DNA of 40,964 bases from Deltaproteobacteria bacterium (GTDB taxonomy: Bacteria; Myxococcota_A; Polyangia; Polyangiales; Polyangiaceae). The DNA is taken from assembly GCA_016875405.1 (NCBI GenBank), contig VGRJ01000033.1:1-40964 (forward strand). Reading direction: 5' to 3'. Within the stretch, counting starts at the first letter, position 1, and every line of letters begins with the position of its first letter. A program made the translations under genes and the position numbers. Under the pieces are notes generated by a model, which did no database searches, had not been told where the DNA came from, and was given only the letters and a program-made list of their open reading frames with translations. Shown in pieces: positions 17,863 through 28,639 of this stretch.

Positions 17863-19233
17863 TCACCAGGCCGGGCCGCCCGACCCGCGCAGGCTCTGCG
17901 GCTCGGGACGACGCCCGGGGGACCACTCCGGGTTCTTCTCGCCGCGCGTCTCGAGGAAGCGCGCGAGCCGGTGGAAATCGCTTCCGGTTCGGATGAACCG
18001 CACCTCGGTCGTCAGGGTCTCCTGGTTGACGATGTCGGAGAACGGGACGTACATCAGATCGAGCTGCCCGGTAGCGCTGACCATGTGTCCGCTGAGCCCC
18101 TCTTCGACCAGCGCTCGGTAGGCCCCGATGCCGAGCTGGCTTCCGAGCATGACGTCGAACGCATGGGGCGGCGCGCAGCGTGACTCGTACCCGAGCTGAA
18201 CGCCGGTGACCTTCTTCTTGCGGCCCGTGCGCGCCTGGTGGCGATCCATCACGACCTGCGCCATGAGCTTGCCGAGATCGAGCCGACCGAGCGAAATGTG
18301 GCCGTGCTCGTCGCGAGGTAGCCCAGCGAGGAACGACTCGGGCAGCATCTCGCCAAGCCCCTCGGCGAGCACGATCGTCCCGTAGTGCTTACCGCGCTTC
18401 TCGCGAGTGAGGATGAGGTCGACGATCCGGTCGGCGAGGGCGTCGATGTGGACGCGCCGCTGCATGCGACGCTCGCCGGTCTTGGGATCGACGCTCTCCT
18501 CGTCGAGCGCGAGGGCGCCCTCGACGTCCTCCACCCCGACGACGAGGTTCGATTCACCCGCGATCGCCACGCCGTAAGAGAGCCAGCCGGCCTTGCGGCC
18601 CATCGTCTCGACGATGAAGTAGCTGTGCGTCGCCATCGCGTCCGCGCGGAGGTTCTGGACCTCCTTCGCCATGAAGTCGACGGCCGTGAAGAATCCGAAG
18701 GTGAAATCGATCCCTCGGTAGTCGTTGTCGATCGTCTTCGGCAAGTGCACGACGGCGACGCGCTTCGCCTCGGGCGGCAGGCGCTTCTGGTACTCGTGGA
18801 GGAAGTTCGCGGTCTTCAGGGTATCGTCGCCGCCGATCGAGATCAACGCGTCGATCTCGAGGTCGATCAGCGCGTTGTAGACGTTCTGAAGGAGCCGAGT
18901 CTTCGCAGGATCCTCGAGATCCGCGGGCTTCGTGATGCCCTTGCCGGGGTTTGCACGCGCGGTCCCGATCAGGATGCCGCGGCTGTTGGCGATCCCGCGC
19001 ACGTCCTTGTCCGTGAGGATGCGGTAGTGCTCGTCCGGCAGGAGTCGCTTCGTGACGGGATGGTAGTCCTGGAGCGAGGAATAGCCGTGAAAGAAGCCGA
19101 CCACCTCGCGGCCGTCCTCGATGAACGAGATCGCGGCGGCGGAAATGACCGCGTTCGCCGCGGGGGCTGGACCTCCCGCGAACACGATGCCGACGCGCTG
19201 GATGGATTGCCCCTGCTTGGTTTCCTGGCTCAT
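17863..19233 (-). CDS. 6-phosphofructokinase, probably pyrophosphate-dependent
   Basis: 456 residues. The substrate loop is GGDDT (134-138) and PKTIDND (165-171), followed by ETMGRKAGW (209-217). In this family the second Asp of GGDD and the Lys of PKTIDND mark enzymes that use pyrophosphate, because they block the ATP alpha-phosphate site; ATP enzymes usually have GGDG and PGTIDND. The expected reaction is the reversible phosphorylation of fructose 6-phosphate with PPi, so it can serve glycolysis and gluconeogenesis. The C-terminal 20 residues are rich in Pro, Gly and Arg and are not part of the fold. It lies last in a minus-strand group after EF-G and a small Rossmann-like protein, 45 bases downstream of the latter. 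Confidence 0.93.
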   Translation of the reverse strand: MSQETKQGQSIQRVGIVFAGGPAPAANAVISAAAISFIEDGREVVGFFHGYSSLQDYHPVTKRLLPDEHYRILTDKDVRGIANSRGILIGTARANPGKGITKPADLEDPAKTRLLQNVYNALIDLEIDALISIGGDDTLKTANFLHEYQKRLPPEAKRVAVVHLPKTIDNDYRGIDFTFGFFTAVDFMAKEVQNLRADAMATHSYFIVETMGRKAGWLSYGVAIAGESNLVVGVEDVEGALALDEESVDPKTGERRMQRRVHIDALADRIVDLILTREKRGKHYGTIVLAEGLGEMLPESFLAGLPRDEHGHISLGRLDLGKLMAQVVMDRHQARTGRKKKVTGVQLGYESRCAPPHAFDVMLGSQLGIGAYRALVEEGLSGHMVSATGQLDLMYVPFSDIVNQETLTTEVRFIRTGSDFHRLARFLETRGEKNPEWSPGRRPEPQSLRGSGGPAW

Positions 19234-19278
19234 GGTGGTGATCTCTCGGGTCGTTCGGTCAGTCGAGCGGGAGCCCCG

Positions 19279-19686
19279 TCATGAGGGGCTGCCGAAGGTT
19301 CGCGTGAAGAGCGGCTCGATCGCCGCGCGTCCGGCGCTGGTGAGGCGCGTCGTGCCGATCCCCGCGAAGTTGGGCCGCGCGATCGACAGCTCGGCGCACG
19401 GCTCCCACCGGGTGATGTCCCAGCGGTACCAGGCGCCGCGCTCCTGATCGAAGATCGCGACCGGCTTGCCCCAGAGGCGGGCGAGCTCGGCGCCCCAGCC
19501 CGTACCACCTCGCACCGTGCCGTCGTCTTGCAGCGCCCCCACGACGAACACCTCGTCGGCGTGGGTCACCTGATGCCAGACGGTTTGCAGGATGCGCTTG
19601 ATGTTGGGGATGTCGCTGAGCGGACGACGCAGCCGATGCGAGGCATACACGAGCGAGAAGTCTCCCTTGGCGAGCTTGGCGCTCAC
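19279..19686 (-). CDS. Small Rossmann-like protein (SLOG / deoxyribosyltransferase-like), function unknown
   Basis: 135 residues from a GTG at 19686-19684. The core HADEVFVVGAL, then GGTGWGAELARLWGKPVAIF, has the pattern of nucleotide-handling Rossmann-like folds: a strand ending in a polar segment, a Gly-Thr-Gly loop with Glu three residues on, and a Gly-Lys-Pro-Val strand. That resembles nucleoside 2-deoxyribosyltransferase and SLOG/LOG proteins, which bind nucleotides or nucleotide-derived signals. The N-terminus (FSLVYASHRLRRPLSD) and the C-terminal segment (IGTTRLTSAGRAAIEPLF) are unfamiliar. It lies between EF-G (17 bases away) and PFK (45 bases) on one strand, an unusual place that suggests a housekeeping or metabolite-sensing role rather than defence. 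Family assignment is by pattern only. Confidence 0.7.
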   Translation of the reverse strand: MSAKLAKGDFSLVYASHRLRRPLSDIPNIKRILQTVWHQVTHADEVFVVGALQDDGTVRGGTGWGAELARLWGKPVAIFDQERGAWYRWDITRWEPCAELSIARPNFAGIGTTRLTSAGRAAIEPLFTRTFGSPS

Positions 19687-19703
19687 ACCCCGAGCGGCCC
19701 GCG

Positions 19704-21851
<2,148 letters not shown>

Positions 21852-21898
21852 GACAGTGCCGTCGAGGCTCCCGGTCCTGAGGGAGGCTGTGCGCGCGG

Positions 21899-21928
21899 CG
21901 TATACACGCACCTGGGCCCGCGTTGGAA
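21899..21928 (-). promoter_or_regulatory. Possible promoter for the EF-G gene
   Basis: On the minus strand, TTCCAA (21928-21923) and TATACG (21904-21899) are spaced by 18 bases and would start transcription about 40 bases before the EF-G start codon. The -10 is reasonable (TATA match), the -35 is weak. Confidence 0.35.
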
Positions 21929-21970
21929 CCTTTTCTTTCCTGGCGGCCTCCGCGCATGGGAAGGATCGAG

Positions 21971-21976
21971 TATTCT
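21971..21976 (+). promoter_or_regulatory. Possible -10 box just before nadA
   Basis: TATTCT (four of six to TATAAT) lies ten bases before the nadA ATG, followed by AAAA. If used, the mRNA would have a leader of only a few bases. No clear -35 and no ribosome binding site at normal spacing are visible; GGAAGGA (21959-21965) is about 21 bases from the ATG, too far for normal use. Confidence 0.25.
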
Positions 21977-21986
21977 AAAAGTCGTC

Positions 21987-23426
21987 ATGGCCGCGTTCCC
22001 CTCGCTCACGATTCGCGCCGATGCCCTGGTGCCGCACGGGGCCTTCGCCGAGGCGCAGGCCGCCTTCCTCGCGCCCGACCCTGCGACGGTCGCCGAGCTC
22101 GACGCGCTGCTCGAGCGTCTCGGCGTCGGGGTCGTCGCGCACTTCTACATGGATCCGGAGCTCCAAGGGGTGCTCGCTTCGTGCGCCGCGTCACGCATCC
22201 GCATCAGCGACTCGCTCATGATGGCCGACGCCGCGGTGAAGATGGCGGACGAGGGCGCGCGCTCGATCGTGGTCCTCGGCGTCGATTTCATGGCCGAGAA
22301 TGTCCGGGCGATGCTCGACGTGGCCGGGCACGCGTCGGTACCCGTCTACCGGGTCGCCGTCGAACCGATTGGCTGCTCCCTCGCCGAGGCCGCGAGGTCG
22401 CCCGCTTATGCCGCGTACCTCGACGAAGCGTCCCGCACCCCGCGGTCGCTCCACGTCGTCTACATCAACACGAGCCTCGACGTGAAGGCGCACGCCCACG
22501 CGACGGTCCCGACGATCACCTGCACCTCGTCGAACGTGGTGGCCACGATCCTTCAGGCCTTCGCGCAGATCCCTGACGTGCACGTGTGGTTCGGCCCGGA
22601 CACCTACATGGGGCACAACGTCGAGGAGCTGCTCCGCGGGGTGACGGAGCTCGACGACGACACGGCGCGCCGCCTCCACCCTTCCCACGACCGGGCGAGC
22701 CTTCGCTCGCTGCTCCAGCGCTTCCACACCTTCGAGCAGGGCGCGTGCGTCGTGCACCACCTCTTCGGCGAGCAAGTCGTGGCACAGGTCGAGCGTGACC
22801 ATGGCGACGCGTTCGTCACGGCGCATTTCGAGGTTCCCGGCGAGATGTTTCGCCTCGCGCTCCGAGCCCAGCGCGCAGGGCGCGGCGTGGTGGGCTCGAC
22901 CTCGAACATTCTCGACTTCATTCGACGCAAGCTCGCCGCGCGGCTCTCCGGCGCCGACGCGGGTACCGGCCCGCTCCGCTTCGTGCTCGGCACCGAGGCG
23001 GGCATGATCACCTCGATCGTGCGCGACATGCAGCGGGCGCTCCGCGACGCGGGCGCGGTCGAGCTCGAGGTCGAGATCGTTTTTCCGGTCGCGGCAGACG
23101 CCGTCGCTCGCACGGGCGACGAGGCGCTCCCGATCGTGCCGGGCGTCGCGGGGGGTGAAGGGTGCTCGACCGCGGGAGGCTGCGCGACCTGCCCGTTCAT
23201 GAAGATGAACTCCCTCGACGCGCTGTACGAGCTGCTGCGCGGTGTCGACGCTCGCGAGGCAGGGCTCGCGCGCTTCCATCCGCGGCTCTACGGCCGGCGC
23301 CTCGATGGGAGGTCCGTCGCGGAGCTCGGCGGCGAGCCGATCCTTCACATGCGCGCCTTTGGCGAGACCGGGCGGCTCTCCGAGGCCCTCGTCGCGGACG
23401 TCCTCGGTCGACGTGGAGCCGCGTGA
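21987..23426 (+). CDS. nadA: Quinolinate synthase, long plant-type NadA
   Basis: 479 residues. It condenses iminoaspartate with dihydroxyacetone phosphate to quinolinate, the precursor of NAD. The [4Fe-4S] cysteines expected for NadA are Cys130 in GCSLAEA, Cys254 in GACVVHH, and one from the block GCSTAGGCATCPFMKMN (Cys393, Cys399, Cys402). That last block and the length match plant-type NadA rather than the roughly 350-residue E. coli enzyme. HFYMDPELQG near residue 52, SDSLMMAD near 75 and TSSNV near 180 line the substrate pocket. Neither nadB nor nadC is nearby. It leads a plus-strand group with an SDR and plsX, with 24 bases to the next gene. Confidence 0.95.
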   Translation: MAAFPSLTIRADALVPHGAFAEAQAAFLAPDPATVAELDALLERLGVGVVAHFYMDPELQGVLASCAASRIRISDSLMMADAAVKMADEGARSIVVLGVDFMAENVRAMLDVAGHASVPVYRVAVEPIGCSLAEAARSPAYAAYLDEASRTPRSLHVVYINTSLDVKAHAHATVPTITCTSSNVVATILQAFAQIPDVHVWFGPDTYMGHNVEELLRGVTELDDDTARRLHPSHDRASLRSLLQRFHTFEQGACVVHHLFGEQVVAQVERDHGDAFVTAHFEVPGEMFRLALRAQRAGRGVVGSTSNILDFIRRKLAARLSGADAGTGPLRFVLGTEAGMITSIVRDMQRALRDAGAVELEVEIVFPVAADAVARTGDEALPIVPGVAGGEGCSTAGGCATCPFMKMNSLDALYELLRGVDAREAGLARFHPRLYGRRLDGRSVAELGGEPILHMRAFGETGRLSEALVADVLGRRGAA

Positions 23427-23450
23427 GTCTCTGCTAGGATTCGACGCGTC

Positions 23451-24509
23451 ATGGCGAGAAACGACGACGCAGGTGAGCTCGCGCGCGGGCGCATCCCCGA
23501 GCCCGTCGCGGTGACCGGCGCGACCGGCTTCATCGGGCGCCGGCTCGTCGCGCGACTCGTCGCGGACGGCTATCGCGTGCAGGCGCTCGCGCTCCCGGGC
23601 GACCCGATCCCGATCGAGTGGGCGTGCGATCGCGTGACCGTCCGACGCGCCGACGTCACGCGCCGTGGCGAGGTGGTCGACGGCCTTGCCGGGTCGCGCT
23701 TCGTCTTCCACCTCGCGGCGCTCGTCAGCGACTGGGGGAGCTCCGGTGAGCACCACCGCGTGACCGTGCTCGGCACCGAGAACGTGTTGGCCGAGGCGGC
23801 CAGCCGAGCTCAGCGTGCTCTCCTCGTCTCGAGCATCGCCGCTTATGGGAACAAACTCGGCACCACGCTCTGTGACGAGGACACCGACCCCGGCCTCCCG
23901 CTCGGCCCCTACGGCGCGGCCAAGCAGGCGCAGGAGAACGTGGCGCTCCGACTCGAGGGCGAGCGCGGGCTACAGGTGACCATCGTACGCCCCGCGAACG
24001 TGTTCGGCCCTGCGAGCGGCCCCTGGGTCGACCTCCTTTGCAAGCAGCTCTCCGCGGGTGCACCGACGCTCGTCTCGGGCGGAGACTTCGCGGCGGGCCT
24101 CATCTACGTGGACAACGTCGTCGACATCCTGGTTCGCGCGGCCGAGCGCGTGGGCGCCGTGGGGCGCATCTACAACGCAAACGACGATCACGGTGTCACC
24201 TGGCGACGATACGTCACCGCGCTCGCCGAGCTCATCGGAAGCCCCGCACCCCGCTCGATTCCGAGAGCGCTCGCCGGCGTCGCCGCGCGGCTCTCCGAGT
24301 CGACATCGCGCGCGCTGCGACGGCGGGAGCGACCGGGCGTGACCCGCGAAGCCCTAAACCTGTGCCAGGCCCCCCTGCGCGTCCCGGTCGACCGCGCGCG
24401 ACGAGAGCTTGGATACGAGCCCCCCGTATCGTTCGACGAGGGCATGGCCGCCGTCGCCGACTACCTGCAGCGGCTCGCTCGGTCGGACGGTCGAGGAGGC
24501 AGCGCGTGA
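23451..24509 (+). CDS. NAD-dependent epimerase/dehydratase-family (extended SDR) protein
   Basis: 352 residues. The dinucleotide-binding motif is TGATGFIG (22-29), the catalytic pair is in the YxxxK motif within GPYGAAKQ with Ser in LLVSSIAAYG, and RPANVFGPASG is typical of nucleotide-sugar epimerases, 3-beta-hydroxysteroid dehydrogenases and related enzymes. The substrate is not predictable from this. Its stop overlaps the GTG start of plsX as GTGA, and nadA lies 24 bases upstream, so the three genes are probably one unit. Residues 1-20 form an unconserved lead-in; no signal peptide or membrane segment is seen. Linkage to plsX makes a lipid-related substrate plausible, but this is inference. 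Confidence 0.88.
   Translation: MARNDDAGELARGRIPEPVAVTGATGFIGRRLVARLVADGYRVQALALPGDPIPIEWACDRVTVRRADVTRRGEVVDGLAGSRFVFHLAALVSDWGSSGEHHRVTVLGTENVLAEAASRAQRALLVSSIAAYGNKLGTTLCDEDTDPGLPLGPYGAAKQAQENVALRLEGERGLQVTIVRPANVFGPASGPWVDLLCKQLSAGAPTLVSGGDFAAGLIYVDNVVDILVRAAERVGAVGRIYNANDDHGVTWRRYVTALAELIGSPAPRSIPRALAGVAARLSESTSRALRRRERPGVTREALNLCQAPLRVPVDRARRELGYEPPVSFDEGMAAVADYLQRLARSDGRGGSA
24493..24499 (+). promoter_or_regulatory. Ribosome binding site deciding the plsX GTG start
   Basis: GAGGAGG lies six bases before the GTG at 24506, inside the end of the SDR gene. It supports a plsX start that overlaps the SDR stop codon. Confidence 0.65.
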
Positions 24510-25522
24510 TCCGGGCCGCGCTCGACGCGATGGGCGCCGACGCGGGCCTCGAGCCGACGGTCCTCGGGGCGGCGCTCCTGTCGCTCGAGCCCGTCGAGGT
24601 CACGGTGGTGTTGGTCGGCGACGCAGCCGCGATCCGTGCGCTCCTCGCGCGGACGCCTCACGATCCGAAGCGCCTCGAGATCGCGAACGCGCCGGAATTC
24701 GTCCGCATGGACGAGAAGCCCGCTGCCGCGCTCGACGCGCGTCCAGACGCCTCCATCCTGTGCGCCGCGAGGCTCGTCGCCTCGAGAGAGGCCGACGTCC
24801 TCGTCGGAGCCGGCAACACCGGCGCGGTCATCCACGCCGCGGCGCGCTCGTTCTCGCGCCTCGAGGGGGTGCGTCGCGTGGCACTCTGCGCGGTCCACCC
24901 CACGCTCGAGCCGCACGGCCCCAAGGGCGACCCGTTCGGTCTTATGCTCGACGTCGGCGCGACGCTTCAGTGCAGCGCCGAGGACCTCGTCGCCTTCGCG
25001 CGAATGGGAAGCTGCTACTCGCGGCTCGTGTCCGACATCGCGCGGCCGAGCGTTGGACTCCTGTCGAACGGCAGCGAGCCGACGAAGGGGACCGACGCCA
25101 TCGTCGCCGCGCACGCCGCGCTCGCGTCCTCGGCCGACCTCGCGTTCGCTGGAAATGTCGAGGGCCTCGACGTCCCGAAGGGCCGCGTCGACGTGGTGGT
25201 GTGCGAGGGCTTCGTCGGCAACATCGTCCTCAAGATGCTCGAGGGCGTCGCGGATGCCGCGCGCGATCTCGCACGGCACGCGCACGCGACCAAGCTGCGC
25301 TATCGCCTCGGCCTCGCGCTCCTTCAGAGCGGGCTCGAGCGCGTTCGCGAGGTGACGGACTGGAAGCAGTACGGCGGAGCGCCGATCCTCGGCTTCGACC
25401 GCGCCGTCATCAAGGCCCACGGGCGCTCGACTCCTCGAGCGGTTCGCAACGCGCTCCGGCTCGCCGCAAAGACGGTCGAGCGCGGGCTCGTCCCCGAGCT
25501 CCAGAAGAGCCTCGCCTGCTGA
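24506..25522 (+). CDS. plsX: Phosphate acyltransferase PlsX
   Basis: 338 residues from the GTG at 24506. PlsX makes acyl-phosphate from acyl-ACP for phosphatidic acid synthesis. Landmarks are ALDAMGADAG at the N-terminus (the usual form is IDAMGGD), ADVLVGAGNTGA, SNGSEPTKG, FAGNVEGLDV, VVVCEGFVGNIVLK and YGGAPILGF near the C-terminus, in the proper order. The first motif is altered (Gly-Asp changed to Ala-Asp followed by Ala), a divergence also seen in other lineages. PlsX is often next to fabH or rpmF; here it follows an SDR and nadA and faces a membrane protein gene converging from the right. A strong ribosome binding site supports the start. Confidence 0.94.
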   Translation: MIRAALDAMGADAGLEPTVLGAALLSLEPVEVTVVLVGDAAAIRALLARTPHDPKRLEIANAPEFVRMDEKPAAALDARPDASILCAARLVASREADVLVGAGNTGAVIHAAARSFSRLEGVRRVALCAVHPTLEPHGPKGDPFGLMLDVGATLQCSAEDLVAFARMGSCYSRLVSDIARPSVGLLSNGSEPTKGTDAIVAAHAALASSADLAFAGNVEGLDVPKGRVDVVVCEGFVGNIVLKMLEGVADAARDLARHAHATKLRYRLGLALLQSGLERVREVTDWKQYGGAPILGFDRAVIKAHGRSTPRAVRNALRLAAKTVERGLVPELQKSLAC

Positions 25523-25553
25523 CTTGCTCCGACCCGACCTCGAGCGAGACGAC

Positions 25554-27248
25554 TCAGCCGTCGTCCTCTTCAACGATGGCGCCGAGCACCGACGGGCGCG
25601 ATGTCGTGAACGCCGCGGCGTCGAGCGAGCCGTGGGCGTCGTGATGGTCGTGAGCGTCCGCGAAGAGGCCGTGACCATCGTGGTGCTCGTCGTGAGCGTG
25701 CTCGTCGTGAGCGTGCTCGTCGTAGTGACCGTTACCGATCAACTCCTCGGCGAGTGCGCGGATCCGTCGGCGACGCGCCTTGTCGGTCCACTCGATGTTG
25801 ATCGCGCGGTCGGTGACCTCCCAGTAAGCCCGCTTCTGGATCGACACGAGGTGCTGCGCCGCGGCCGCGAGCTCCGCCATCGGAACCTCGGCGAGGTCGC
25901 GCTTGACCAGGGCGAGCTGCTCGTCGAGGCCTTGCTCGGCTAAGAACGCCGCCGCGATGAGCTTCGCGCGGACCCGCGCGGGCGAGACCTTGCCGTTGCG
26001 AACCGTGGGGAGCGAGAGGAAGTGCTTGAGGAGGTCGTCCGCGGCCTCGGCCTTCTGCAGGTATGCGGTCTCGACCACGTGTTCGAGGTCGAAGCTCGCG
26101 AGGTCGGCGGCGAAGGCGCAATCGAGATCGTCTGCGAGCTTGGCGTAGACGACGAAGAACGCCCCAATCCGACGCGCGAAGCGCGGGTCGCCGCAGAGCT
26201 CCCCGGCGAGCTGACGGTACTGGTAGAAGACGTCGAACGCCGCGCCGTGCTTCCGGGTGTTCAGAGCCTCGCGGATGAACGTGTTGAAGACGCGGATCGA
26301 GAGCGAGACGACATGCCGGTCCTCGCGACGCTCGGCTTCGACGGCGATGCGCCGGTTGACGTTCGTGATCGTGCTGATCTCATCGGGTGCCTTCTGGAGC
26401 GCGTGCCGGTAGCAGAGCACGAGCTGATAGAGCACGTGCATCTCGAGCCAGGTGCGCTTCTGATTGATCATCTGGATGGCGTGGTGGCTCATCCCGACGA
26501 AGTCGCTGCGCCCGACGAGGAACCACTCGTCGCCCATGCGCGGCTTCACTTCGCCGTAGGCGCGAATGATCTGTCGCAGCGCCCACACCCCTTCGTGCGC
26601 GACGCTGCGATCCGCGCGGTCGAACGCCTTGATGACGATCGTCCCGATCTGAAAGAGGAGATCCTGGATCTCGTCCTGCGCGACGTCGGGTCGGCGCTTG
26701 CCGTTGGCGACCGCTTCAAGCGTGCTCGTAATCTCGTTTTGGAGGCGACGGATGATCACCGACGGATCGAGGAATCGGACGACGTAGAAGAAGTAAGGGA
26801 TGAGGATGACCCACCCCGCGAGCGCTCCGAACACCGACACGCCGTAAGCCCAGACCGGCACGAAGTTGGGGCCGATGATGAACGACGTCCAGAGGACATG
26901 CGCCGCACCGATGGCGCCGATCGTGAGCACGGTTCGGTTGATGCGGTCGCGGAGGAAGAGTTCGATAAGCTTCGGCGTGTGCATGTTCGCCGTGAGCGGG
27001 ATCGCGAGGCCGATCGTGGCGAGGAGCATCGACAGCACGTTGTTGTACGCGCGCGCCATCGGGCTCAGCGTCGCGAGCAGCTGCGCGTTGTTCGTGCCCT
27101 CCCACGAGAGCGAGGCGAGCGAGGGGAACCCGTGCTCGCGAAGCTCGAAATAGAACTCGAGGCTAAACAGCACCAGGAGACCGATCGCGATCGCCACGAT
27201 GCCGCGGGTGAACTCGGTCTTCAGCTCGTCGGACGATCGCTCTCTCAT
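25554..27248 (-). CDS. Four-helix membrane protein (DUF2254-like) with His/Asp-rich C-terminal tail
   Basis: 564 residues. Four hydrophobic segments lie near residues 14-35, 66-86, 108-128 and 132-157. The segment HTPKLIELFLRDRINRTVL between the second and third matches the layout of DUF2254 predicted membrane proteins. The rest (about 160-505) is a soluble, mostly helical cytoplasmic region with no known catalytic motif. The last 60 residues hold a His/Asp/Glu cluster (HYDEHAHDEHAHDEHHDGHG, then DAHDHHDAHG), encoded partly by 15-bp tandem repeats, which would bind Zn, Ni, Co or similar metals. Function is unknown; a metal-responsive or metal-storing role is inference. It lies 23 bases downstream of the rRNA methyltransferase gene on the same strand and converges with plsX. 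Confidence 0.82.
   Translation of the reverse strand: MRERSSDELKTEFTRGIVAIAIGLLVLFSLEFYFELREHGFPSLASLSWEGTNNAQLLATLSPMARAYNNVLSMLLATIGLAIPLTANMHTPKLIELFLRDRINRTVLTIGAIGAAHVLWTSFIIGPNFVPVWAYGVSVFGALAGWVILIPYFFYVVRFLDPSVIIRRLQNEITSTLEAVANGKRRPDVAQDEIQDLLFQIGTIVIKAFDRADRSVAHEGVWALRQIIRAYGEVKPRMGDEWFLVGRSDFVGMSHHAIQMINQKRTWLEMHVLYQLVLCYRHALQKAPDEISTITNVNRRIAVEAERREDRHVVSLSIRVFNTFIREALNTRKHGAAFDVFYQYRQLAGELCGDPRFARRIGAFFVVYAKLADDLDCAFAADLASFDLEHVVETAYLQKAEAADDLLKHFLSLPTVRNGKVSPARVRAKLIAAAFLAEQGLDEQLALVKRDLAEVPMAELAAAAQHLVSIQKRAYWEVTDRAINIEWTDKARRRRIRALAEELIGNGHYDEHAHDEHAHDEHHDGHGLFADAHDHHDAHGSLDAAAFTTSRPSVLGAIVEEDDG
25683..25724 (-). repeat. 15-bp tandem repeat in the His-rich tail
   Basis: Two exact copies of a 15-base unit (25683-25697 and 25698-25712) and a partial third code for Asp-Glu-His-Ala-His units on the minus strand. 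The period keeps the frame. Confidence 0.75.
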
Positions 27249-27271
27249 GGTCCGCGTCGGAAAGCTTGAGG

Positions 27272-28588
27272 CTAGCGCGAACCGCGGCGCGCGTGGAGCG
27301 TCGCGACGAGCTCGACGTGAGGCGTGTGCGGAAGGGTGTCGTAGGCGCGGAGGCTCGAGAGCTCGAACGCCGGGGCGAGCCTATCGATGTCGGAACGAAG
27401 GCCCGCGGGTCCACAGCTCATGATCCGGAGCTCCGCGAGCCCGGCAGCGGCGAGCCGCACGAGGGCGCCGCACACCTCGGAGCCGAGGCCGGCACGGGGC
27501 GGGTTCGCGACGACGAGCCCAGGCACGAGGCCATCGGCGGCGCTGCGCGCGAGGAAAGCCTCGGCCGTCTCTGCGGCGATGCCGAGGCGGGCGGCGGACT
27601 CGGGGTACGCCTCGCAGGCGAGAACGCGTACGCCGGCACGGCGGAGCAGCTCGGTCGTCACGCCCGCGCCGGCGTAGAGGTCGAACACGAGGGGCGGGAC
27701 GGGGCTCGCGCACAAATGCGAGTAAGCAAGCTCGGCGACCCGCGGGTTCGGTTGCAAGAAGCCGAGGGGGCCGACCTCGACGCGCACGCCGGCGAGCTCG
27801 ACCTCGAGCGAGGCTCGCCCGCGCAAAATCACGATGTCCTCGCCGCGGATGGCGTTTCCGTCGCTCGCCTGGACGCACCACGCGACGCCAGCGAGGTCCG
27901 GGAGGGCCTCCGCCAGCTCGCGCGCACGCGAGGTCTCGCTCGCCGTGATGAGGGTCACGAGCACCGCGCCGTTCCCGTCGGTCTTCAACCAGACGTAGCG
28001 CAAGTCGCCAGTGCGCTTCCGCTCGTCCCACGCCTCGATGCCGAGGAAGCTCGCCACTGCTCCGACGTCGCGCGCGGCCGCGGCGATGTCGGGGTGATCG
28101 ACGAGGCAGCCGTCCATGTCGGCGACCTGATGCGTCCCGCGACGAAAGCTGCCGAGGTGGAGGCGTCCGCCGTGGGTCCGGGCCACCCGCTTGCTCGAGT
28201 AGCGGTAGCCGAGCGCGTCCGACGACGAGCGTACCTCCGAGACCTCGAGGCCGTGCGCCTCGGCGAGCATGCGCTGCTTCCAGCTCCGCTGCGCCACCAC
28301 GTCGAGGTGCATGACGGCGCAGCCGGTGCACCGCCCCTCTCGCGCCTCGTGATCGAGGCAGGGCGGTTCGACGCGCTCAGGCGCCGTTCGCGTAAGCTCG
28401 ACGAGGCGCCCGTGGGCGCGACGCGCGCGGTGAGGCGCGTGACGCCCTACGTGCTCGAGGAGGACGCTCCCCTCCTCCCCCGGAAGGAGTCCCGGTACGA
28501 ACACCTCAGCGTCTTCGACGGCGCCGACCCCTTCGCCTTCCCGCCCGAGCGCAAGAGCCTCCAGTACGACGCGGTCGCCTTCCTTCAC
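27272..28588 (-). CDS. rlmD: 23S rRNA (uracil-C5)-methyltransferase, TrmA/RlmD-like
   Basis: 438 residues from a GTG at 28588-28586. An N-terminal TRAM-like domain (KEGDRVVLEALALGREGEG) is followed by candidate [4Fe-4S] cysteines Cys77, Cys87, Cys90 and Cys161, a spacing close to E. coli RlmD. The methyltransferase half has GFLQPNPRV, the SAM-binding VFDLYAGAG, NPPRAGLG, the catalytic Cys in SCGPAGLRSD, and PHTPHVE at the C-terminus. It would methylate C5 of a uridine in 23S rRNA; which position, or whether it acts on tRNA, cannot be told. The longer in-frame reading upstream is Arg-rich and runs into the divergent DUF2169 gene, so I chose the GTG before the TRAM domain. The membrane protein gene follows after 23 bases. 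Confidence 0.9.
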   Translation of the reverse strand: MKEGDRVVLEALALGREGEGVGAVEDAEVFVPGLLPGEEGSVLLEHVGRHAPHRARRAHGRLVELTRTAPERVEPPCLDHEAREGRCTGCAVMHLDVVAQRSWKQRMLAEAHGLEVSEVRSSSDALGYRYSSKRVARTHGGRLHLGSFRRGTHQVADMDGCLVDHPDIAAAARDVGAVASFLGIEAWDERKRTGDLRYVWLKTDGNGAVLVTLITASETSRARELAEALPDLAGVAWCVQASDGNAIRGEDIVILRGRASLEVELAGVRVEVGPLGFLQPNPRVAELAYSHLCASPVPPLVFDLYAGAGVTTELLRRAGVRVLACEAYPESAARLGIAAETAEAFLARSAADGLVPGLVVANPPRAGLGSEVCGALVRLAAAGLAELRIMSCGPAGLRSDIDRLAPAFELSSLRAYDTLPHTPHVELVATLHARRGSR

Positions 28589-28639
28589 GAGCGCACCATA
28601 CCCTTGACGACGCCGGTCGTCGCGGTTGTGCTGCGAGCG

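Noticed and set aside
17804-17868. Short inverted repeats between the beta-helix lipoprotein and PFK
   Set aside because: Arms of five to seven bases (ACGGG/CCCGT and GGTGACG/CGTCACC) are expected by chance in this GC content and there is no T-run.
22191-23756. Minus-strand open frame of 521 codons opposite nadA
   Set aside because: nadA is certain from its cysteine motifs; the reverse frame is a shadow.
27266-28639. N-terminal extension of the DUF2169 gene upstream of 28640
   Set aside because: The extension runs antisense through the RlmD-like gene and lacks any domain; the ATG at 28640 starts directly before the DUF2169 sequence.
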